Of a DNA stretch of 64,000 bases, positions 59,524-64,000 are shown piece after piece. The translations under genes were made by a program, and so were the position numbers. This DNA comes from JAFAGX01 sp035623255 (lineage in GTDB: Bacteria > Acidobacteriota > Terriglobia > Terriglobales > Acidobacteriaceae): assembly GCA_035623255.1 (NCBI GenBank), contig DASPTU010000041.1, positions 29,562-93,561 on the forward strand. The letters run 5' to 3'. The notes beneath the pieces are model-generated. The model was not told the origin of the DNA. It ran no database searches and saw only the letters and a program-made list of their open reading frames with translations. Each line of letters begins with the position of its first letter. The first letter of the stretch is position 1.

Positions 59524-59841
59524 ATGCCGCAGGAGATCTCCGTTTCCTATCAGGCCGTCAAGAGCAAAGTCTATAAGCTGATTGATGCTGCCGTAGAAGG
59601 GGAGAAGACGGAGCAGCAGATTCGTGAGTCGCTGGCGCGGTGGTGGAAGATGGTTCACCCCGCCGACCGTGCCGTAGCGCAAAAGTATCTACTTCGCGTG
59701 CTAGAGCAATCCCACGCGAGTCTGAATGCCATGACGCATGCATTCTTTGACTCTAATGAATCTCAAAGCACCACCGTCGGCCACGAACGCTTGACTAAGT
59801 CCGAGCAAGAGACAAATTCCAGAAGCGCAGCTGCATTTTGA
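59524..59841 (+). CDS. Small soluble helical protein of unknown function
   Basis: 105 residues from ATG 59524 (an upstream ATG adds 15 residues without conservation). Helical throughout: ISVSYQAVKSKVYKLIDAAV, EQQIRESLARWWKMVHPADR, AVAQKYLLRVLEQSHASLNA; then a polar C-terminal tail (SNESQSTTVGHERLTKSEQE). No signal peptide or motif. It may be a small regulatory or adaptor protein. The ribosome site AGGGAG is just upstream. No family recognised. Confidence 0.55.
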   Translation: MPQEISVSYQAVKSKVYKLIDAAVEGEKTEQQIRESLARWWKMVHPADRAVAQKYLLRVLEQSHASLNAMTHAFFDSNESQSTTVGHERLTKSEQETNSRSAAAF

Positions 59842-59922
59842 GACTTTCTGGCCCCGGACGCCAATGTGTCTCTCCGAATCAGGGCCGCTGAATCCCTAAT
59901 CCCACCCAGCTGAAATCACCTT

Positions 59923-60453
59923 TTACGAAGCAACTGGGGCACGCGTAGCCACTGTTTCTCCCGTTTCGAGGAATGCCTGTACCCACCCGAGTACTCTGAT
60001 CCAGCCCTGAGTATGCCCTTGAGCAAGTTCCAGATTTCCAGCGAAGCCGCTGTGCCGGAGCCTGACCATGGTGCCTGTACCCATCTTCTGCGGCCCCCGA
60101 GCATGTAAGCCATGCACGGAACGAGGCTCCAATTCCCAGCGCACCACAGTCCGCAAAGGATGCCCCCAGCTTGGAAGCCAGGTGTAAACCAGCAGTCGAG
60201 GCGGATCAATCTCGAGGTACTCGCCTTCAACCCGATACGGTTTGCCGTCGGCGCTTACTCCAGCACCCCACCATTTGCCGCCCGGACGAAGATCACTGTG
60301 AGATTCGGTCGTAACATATAGCCCCTTCTGCCCCCACCATTCCCGACGCTGATCTGGATCGGTGATCGCCTGGAAAACACGTTCCGGCGGGGCGGCAATG
60401 AAGACTTCCGCATGGATCACGTCTTGATCCGGGGTGATGGTGGCAGTTGCCAT
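59923..60453 (-). CDS. SRPBCC/AHSA1-family protein (second of a pair)
   Basis: 176 residues from ATG 60453, the conserved start (MATATITPDQDVIHAEVFIA). The AHSA1 (START-like) fold is clear: APPERVFQAITDPDQRREWW, WGAGVSADGKPYRVEGEYLE, RLLVYTWLPSWGHPLRTVVR and LRHSGFAGNLELAQGHTQGW. Such hydrophobic-cavity proteins bind small hydrophobic ligands, and in bacteria they sit next to ArsR regulators, as here. An extra hydrophilic loop (VHGLHARGPQKMGTG) near 120 is absent from its paralogue. It is the last gene of a four-gene minus-strand unit led by an ArsR regulator. Confidence 0.85.
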   Translation of the reverse strand: MATATITPDQDVIHAEVFIAAPPERVFQAITDPDQRREWWGQKGLYVTTESHSDLRPGGKWWGAGVSADGKPYRVEGEYLEIDPPRLLVYTWLPSWGHPLRTVVRWELEPRSVHGLHARGPQKMGTGTMVRLRHSGFAGNLELAQGHTQGWIRVLGWVQAFLETGETVATRAPVAS

Positions 60454-60535
60454 GATTCCTCTCCTCAAAAGTGAATAACGACACTATGCCGTCGGTTGGG
60501 TTTGCCGAGGGGCCGGATTACGGTCTTTTCAACAC

Positions 60536-61009
60536 TTATTTCTCCACAAACTTCTTCAGGGTCTCGATCACACCACGCCAACCGCTTGCATAATCCTTGC
60601 GCGCCGCCGGGAGATTGCTGAGACCGCTGTGGGTCACTTTGACTTTCGTCCTTCCGCCAGAAGGGACAAGTTCCCAGCGAACGACCGTACGTTGCTGCTG
60701 TTGATCATGCCAGTTGGCGATCCAGGTGTAAGCCAGCACCCGGGGAGGCTCGAACTCGAGCACTTCGCCCTCACAGTGGAATTTGCTCACGCCGTTGATA
60801 TCCATCTTGGTTTGTTTCGTGTCGTATCGCCAACTACCGCCACGACGGGGTTCGAAATCGAACGACTCGATCTGGCACTCATCGGACGTCCACCATTGCA
60901 TGACCTGCTTAGGATCGATGAGGGCTCGAAAAACTCGTTCCGCGGGCGCGGCGATCTCGATTTCGCTAACCACCGCGTCCTGATCAGGAGTGATAATTGC
61001 GGCTGCCAT
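60536..61009 (-). CDS. SRPBCC/AHSA1-family protein (first of a pair)
   Basis: 157 residues: MAAAIITPDQDAVVSEIEIA, APAERVFRALIDPKQVMQWW, GGSWRYDTKQTKMDINGVSK, PRVLAYTWIANWHDQQQQRT and VTHSGLSNLPAARKDYASGW. Its START-like fold is paralogous to the downstream protein (shared ITPDQD start and WW and YTW positions). The pair probably arose by duplication and may form homo- or heterodimers that bind a hydrophobic ligand, possibly the inducer of the ArsR regulator. Gaps in the unit are 82 and 69 bases. Confidence 0.88.
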   Translation of the reverse strand: MAAAIITPDQDAVVSEIEIAAPAERVFRALIDPKQVMQWWTSDECQIESFDFEPRRGGSWRYDTKQTKMDINGVSKFHCEGEVLEFEPPRVLAYTWIANWHDQQQQRTVVRWELVPSGGRTKVKVTHSGLSNLPAARKDYASGWRGVIETLKKFVEK

Positions 61010-61078
61010 TCCAAGTCTCCTTAGCGTCTAATCCGGCTGACCGACTGCAGACAAAAACCACGATTTGCCAAGCAGCAA

Positions 61079-61570
61079 TCACTTCTGCCGTTGCAGACTG
61101 AATACTTCATGCATCTTCTGCCCGTCCGGCGCAGCAAATTCCCACTCCTCGGTGTGGTGATCGGCGTCCGTCAAAGTAAACACAACATGTTCCATGTGGC
61201 CGTGCTGGGTGCTGAGCAGGTTGGTGGCGTCGAGGAAATTAAACGTGATCGTCTTGCCATCCGGCGAGACGGTGCCCACCATTCGCGGCTGATTTCCGCT
61301 TGCACAGTAGTGAGTCATCATCAAGCGATTACCGTCCATGTGAAACATCGTGATCATGTCCTCATGGCCGGTGATTTCGCTCATGATCGCGGAGCCGTCG
61401 GAGACTACGCGATTTGAGATCTGAACCGGCCTGCCATCCGAGGTCTTCCCTGCCCATGAGCCTTGCAGGGCCTTGAGCCTCTCGAATGCGGCGCTGGCAT
61501 CGGATTCGGCAAAGACAGTAGTTGTGAGCAGTGCAACCAAGATGGATAGCGCGACGTTACGTAGTTTCAT
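61079..61570 (-). CDS. Exported lipocalin-like/DUF-type protein in the ArsR unit
   Basis: 163 residues from ATG 61570, the start of a signal peptide (LRNVALSILVALLTTTVFAE). The mature part has the pattern of THAP4-/lipocalin-like small barrels: FERLKALQGSWAGKTSDGRP, IMSEITGHEDMITMFHMDGN, LMMTHYCASGNQPRMVGTVS, ITFNFLDATNLLSTQHGHME and HHTEEWEFAAPDGQK. Conserved Trp in GSW, His in MTHYC and His-rich loop HHTEEW may bind a ligand or metal. It lies 19 bases after the ArsR regulator and before the two AHSA1 genes. Confidence 0.8.
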   Translation of the reverse strand: MKLRNVALSILVALLTTTVFAESDASAAFERLKALQGSWAGKTSDGRPVQISNRVVSDGSAIMSEITGHEDMITMFHMDGNRLMMTHYCASGNQPRMVGTVSPDGKTITFNFLDATNLLSTQHGHMEHVVFTLTDADHHTEEWEFAAPDGQKMHEVFSLQRQK

Positions 61571-61589
61571 GGTCAAATTCTCCTCAGAA

Positions 61590-61958
61590 TTAATGTGACT
61601 TCTTCTTGGCCCCGGATACTTCTGTAGCGTACTCGGCTTCCACAAATGCCTTTAAGTTCGTCAGGCTGGTACGCCAGAAACTTCGATACTGCTCCAGCCA
61701 CGAGTCTACCGCCTTCAACGGTTCCGGATTCAGCTGATAGACACGCAATCGTCCCTCACGCCTTTGTTCGACCAGATGAGCCTGCCGCAACAACCGCAAA
61801 TGCTTCGAGATTGCAGGTCGTGAAACCGGAAACGCCTGGGCGATGCGTCCGGCCGGCTGGCTACCCTGACGCAGCAGATCCAGTACAGCGCGACGGGTGG
61901 GATCGGCCAATGCGCTAAAGGTAGCACCCGGTGAATATGTAACCGAACGGTGACGCAT
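61590..61958 (-). CDS. ArsR-family transcriptional repressor
   Basis: 122 residues of winged-helix ArsR type: FSALADPTRRAVLDLLRQGS, PAGRIAQAFPVSRPAISKHL (recognition helix), LVEQRREGRLRVYQLNPEPL (wing) and a C-terminal dimerisation helix. No metal-binding CxC is seen, so it is probably not a metal sensor. It fits the non-metal ArsR group that accompanies AHSA1 proteins. ATG 61958. It likely represses its own four-gene unit (61958-59923) through the palindrome just upstream, with a hydrophobic or other inducer not identified. Confidence 0.88.
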   Translation of the reverse strand: MRHRSVTYSPGATFSALADPTRRAVLDLLRQGSQPAGRIAQAFPVSRPAISKHLRLLRQAHLVEQRREGRLRVYQLNPEPLKAVDSWLEQYRSFWRTSLTNLKAFVEAEYATEVSGAKKKSH

Positions 61959-61962
61959 AATA

Positions 61963-61980
61963 CGTAACTCTACGGTTACG
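61963..61980. promoter_or_regulatory. Candidate ArsR operator
   Basis: Inverted repeat CGTAAC (61963-61968), 6-base spacer, GTTACG (61975-61980), lying 5-22 bases upstream of the ArsR start codon. Related half-sites GTAACCG near 61939 add to the symmetry. ArsR proteins bind such palindromes of about 18 bases. Called on symmetry and position only. Confidence 0.45.
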
Positions 61981-62090
61981 CATATCCGTTGTCAAGAAAA
62001 AAATGAAAGGCCCATTTGTGGCCGCTGAACCCGCCATCATTGCGTGATTCAGTCTTGGCATACAATGATCGTCTCGCCAGGCAAACCCAC

Positions 62091-62582
62091 ATGAAGACGA
62101 GCCCGAAGACTGCCCTTGCGCGATCGACCAGCGCTGAGAAACAGCTGCAGAGCTTCATCGATAAGTTCGAGCCGGAACATCAGGCCGCGATTCGTGGCGC
62201 CCGTAAAATCTTACAAAAGCGGCTGCCTACAGCCAACGAACTGGTTTGGGACAACTACAACTTCTTCGTAATCGGCTACTCGGCAACGGAAAGACCCTCG
62301 GACAGCGTGCTGCAGATCGCTGCAGCGGCGAACGGCGTGGGCCTGGCCTTTTATCATGGCGCGAGCCTTCCTGATCCGCACAAAATCCTGCTCGGCTCCG
62401 GAACTCAAAACCGTTTTATCCGGCTTGAATCGGAGAAAACGTTGAGCCGTCCGGAAGTGCAGGAGCTGATCGCGGCCGCCATCGCTCAAGCCAAAACACC
62501 CTTTGCCCCCAGGGGCGGAGGCACTGTGATCATTCGGTCGATTTCCGGCAAGCAAAAGCCAAGACGGAAAGCAGCTCGGTAG
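62091..62582 (+). CDS. DUF1801-family protein
   Basis: 163 residues from ATG 62091, the start of a basic N-terminus (MKTSPKTALARSTSAEKQLQ). The upstream in-frame ATG at 62016 falls in the divergent promoter. DUF1801 core: FIDKFEPEHQAAIRGARKIL, NELVWDNYNFFVIGYSATER, NGVGLAFYHGASLPDPHKIL, IRLESEKTLSRPEVQELIAA. The fold resembles the YdhG/YdeI family. The function is unknown. It is divergent from the ArsR regulator. A second DUF1801 protein lies at 25598-26185, so two members occur in the window. Confidence 0.82.
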   Translation: MKTSPKTALARSTSAEKQLQSFIDKFEPEHQAAIRGARKILQKRLPTANELVWDNYNFFVIGYSATERPSDSVLQIAAAANGVGLAFYHGASLPDPHKILLGSGTQNRFIRLESEKTLSRPEVQELIAAAIAQAKTPFAPRGGGTVIIRSISGKQKPRRKAAR

Positions 62583-62585
62583 GCA

Positions 62586-63170
62586 CTAGTGTTTGGAAAC
62601 CGACGTTTCCTTCGATCCGTTACGGACGAGCTGAAGGAATGCCTGATGCACACGCGTATCGTCCGATAGTTCCGGATGAAATGTGGCAGCCATGACCTTT
62701 CCCTGCCGGACGGCGACGGGATCGTTCCCTTCCGTAGCTAGAACCTCCACCGCCGGGCCAACGTCTTCGATTTTCGGGGCGCGTATGAAAACCATCTCGG
62801 CGGGCTCGCCCCGGAACTTTCCTTCGCGGATCGAGCTATCGAGCTGGCGGCCGTAGGCATTGCGGCGAATGCGGATGTCGAGCACGCCTAGTCCTTTTTG
62901 TTTGGGGTTTTCGACATCCCTGGCCAGGAGAATAGCGCCGGCGCAAGTGCCGAAGGTCGGCTTCACGCGGACGAACTGTTTGAGTTTCTCGAATCCCGCT
63001 TCGCCAAGCAATTTCAGAAATGTACTGGACTCGCCTCCGGGGATAACCAGGCCATCGATTTGGTCGAGCTGCTCGGGTTTTTTCACGAGCACAACTTTAG
63101 CACCCAGCTCTTCGAGCCGTTTGCGATGCGCGTCGAAATCGCCCTGCAGGGCAAGAACACCGATGGTCAT
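62586..63170 (-). CDS. pdxT: Pyridoxal 5'-phosphate synthase glutaminase subunit
   Basis: 194 residues from ATG 63170 (a GTG two codons upstream at 63176 is possible). Class I glutamine amidotransferase with intact triad: LVIPGGESSTFLKL, GTCAGAILLA (Cys) and ATFHPELSDD (His-x-Glu), preceded by IGVLALQGDFDAH. It hydrolyses glutamine and passes ammonia to PdxS for pyridoxal phosphate synthesis. It follows pdxS on the minus strand, the usual partner, with a 187-base gap. Unlike the amidotransferase-like protein at 44625-45392, it keeps the catalytic His and Glu. Confidence 0.95.
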   Translation of the reverse strand: MTIGVLALQGDFDAHRKRLEELGAKVVLVKKPEQLDQIDGLVIPGGESSTFLKLLGEAGFEKLKQFVRVKPTFGTCAGAILLARDVENPKQKGLGVLDIRIRRNAYGRQLDSSIREGKFRGEPAEMVFIRAPKIEDVGPAVEVLATEGNDPVAVRQGKVMAATFHPELSDDTRVHQAFLQLVRNGSKETSVSKH

Positions 63171-63357
63171 AAGCACTCAGCAGTCAGCATTTAGCCGGGA
63201 GTGGTTCGCGGAGGTTCCCAACCCTCCCACCCTAACTCGCAAAGCGTGTAGGATGGGGCGCCAAGGAGAGGTAACGACAGAGATTTTTCAAGATCGCTGC
63301 CGAGAGCGCTGCTCAGCGTCGTCAGCTGAGAACGGACTGCGGCGACATCGGTGTGCC

Positions 63358-64000
63358 TCACCACCCCCTGGTTTGCAGCATGTGGGCCTCGTCCAATGCA
63401 CCAACTGCCAGGCCTTTCATGGCGCCGGTAAGGTCCTCGCTAACTTCAAGTAATACTTTAGGATCCTGATAGTGCGTCGCGGCCTGCACGATCGCGCGTG
63501 CACGCTTCGCGGCTTGCTCGGGCGGAGCGAAGCAGCAGGAGTCGTCGAAAGAGTGCTTCCCTTCTTCGCAACTCACGCACGTGGTTCGTTTGCCCATGAA
63601 AATTCCCGAGCCGACGAATACAGCTTCGGCGCCGAGTTGCATAACCAGAGACGCGTCGGCAGGCGTTGCGATTCCGCCGGCTGAAAAATTCGGCACCGGC
63701 AGCTTCCCTTCTTCCGCGACCATCTTGACTAATTCATACGGCGCCTGCAATTCTTTGGCCTTTGCATACAGCTCCTGTTCACTGAGCACCGTCAGAATCT
63801 TCATGTCTTGCACGATCTGGCGAATGTGCTTGACCGCGTGAACGACGTCCCCAGTGCCCGCTTCGCCTTTCGTCCGGATCATGGCTGCGCCCTCAGCAAT
63901 GCGGCGCAAAGCTTCGCCCAGGTTCCGTGCGCCGCAGACAAACGGCACGGTGAAGGCGTGCTTGTCGACGTGATGAGCTTCGTCAGCAGGCGTCAGCACT
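63358..64000 (-). CDS. pdxS: Pyridoxal 5'-phosphate synthase subunit PdxS, N-terminus cut by window edge, with Cys-rich insertion
   Basis: The frame enters the window already open, with about 213 residues visible and the normal end EAHMLQTRGW. The PdxS barrel is clear: VLTPADEAHHVDKHAFTVPF, GARNLGEALRRIAEG, IRTKGEAGTG and FSAGGIATPADASLVMQLGA. After AVFVGSGIF, where the usual sequence is roughly KSENPEKRA, this copy has an insertion of about 15-20 residues containing CVSCEEGKHSFDDSCCFAPP (four Cys), then RARAIVQAATHYQDP. The ordinary enzyme makes PLP from ribose 5-phosphate, glyceraldehyde 3-phosphate and ammonia with PdxT. The insertion could bind a metal or be a redox loop. It is not a frameshift, because the flanks are in frame. 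Confidence 0.95.
   Translation of the reverse strand, partial: VLTPADEAHHVDKHAFTVPFVCGARNLGEALRRIAEGAAMIRTKGEAGTGDVVHAVKHIRQIVQDMKILTVLSEQELYAKAKELQAPYELVKMVAEEGKLPVPNFSAGGIATPADASLVMQLGAEAVFVGSGIFMGKRTTCVSCEEGKHSFDDSCCFAPPEQAAKRARAIVQAATHYQDPKVLLEVSEDLTGAMKGLAVGALDEAHMLQTRGW

Overview
This looks like a stretch of chromosome from a soil- or sediment-type Acidobacteriota bacterium (Koribacter/Terriglobia-like). That placement is an inference from gene content and gene style: fairly high GC, frequent GTG and TTG starts, MacB-type permeases, a secreted amidase with a Tat signal, an MBG-containing multicopper oxidase, a DUF5715-like protein, B-type succinate dehydrogenase, and many exported proteins with no known function. 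I see no rRNA, CRISPR array, intact insertion sequence, phage module or replication origin. Most of the window is ordinary core and accessory chromosome.

Layout. 1-12.6 kb: truncated family-2 glycosyltransferase, Tat-exported amidase, two coupled MacB/FtsX permeases without an ATPase, a membrane diguanylate cyclase, a receiver-only response regulator, a three-gene operon of antitoxin, RelE-like toxin and membrane protein, a tiny basic protein, a TPR protein, a HAD phosphatase and a lytic transglycosylase. 12.6-21 kb: membrane and OmpA proteins with a clear terminator, a VapBC-like pair divergent from uvrC, and an MscS channel. 21-30.5 kb: multicopper oxidase, TonB-like protein, methyltransferase, porin, a HTH-TOBE regulator, tRNA-Asp, two paralogous very basic small proteins and tRNA-Val. 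30.5-36.3 kb: endonuclease IV, an OmpA protein, DAHP synthase, a YVTN propeller, a slipin and a SPOR protein. 36.3-45.4 kb: a large hybrid histidine kinase divergent from a REC-HD-GYP regulator, then a fused beta-lactamase-like/NamZ-like protein and a degenerate glutamine amidotransferase. 45.4-57.4 kb: LemA, sdhC-sdhA-sdhB, M15-like and M19 peptidases, two cyclophilins, a Phd/PIN toxin-antitoxin pair, mdh-icd and a PilZ protein. 57.4-64 kb: small exported proteins, an ArsR-led operon with two SRPBCC/AHSA1 proteins, a DUF1801 protein, pdxT and truncated pdxS.

How the genes work together. Three TCA-cycle enzymes (succinate dehydrogenase, malate dehydrogenase, isocitrate dehydrogenase) lie within 11 kb. 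Cell-wall and envelope functions recur: lytic transglycosylase, OmpA proteins, SPOR protein, M15-like peptidase, NamZ-like fusion. Cyclic-di-GMP synthesis, degradation and perhaps binding (GGDEF, HD-GYP, PilZ) are all present but dispersed. Short palindromic intergenic repeats are scattered through the window. One forms the C-terminus of endonuclease IV, and a different nested palindrome splits sdhA from sdhB. The less ordinary items are the antitoxin-toxin-membrane protein operon, the tandem MS(I/V)QKKSL peptides between two tRNAs, a cysteine-rich insertion in PdxS, and the beta-lactamase/NamZ fusion.
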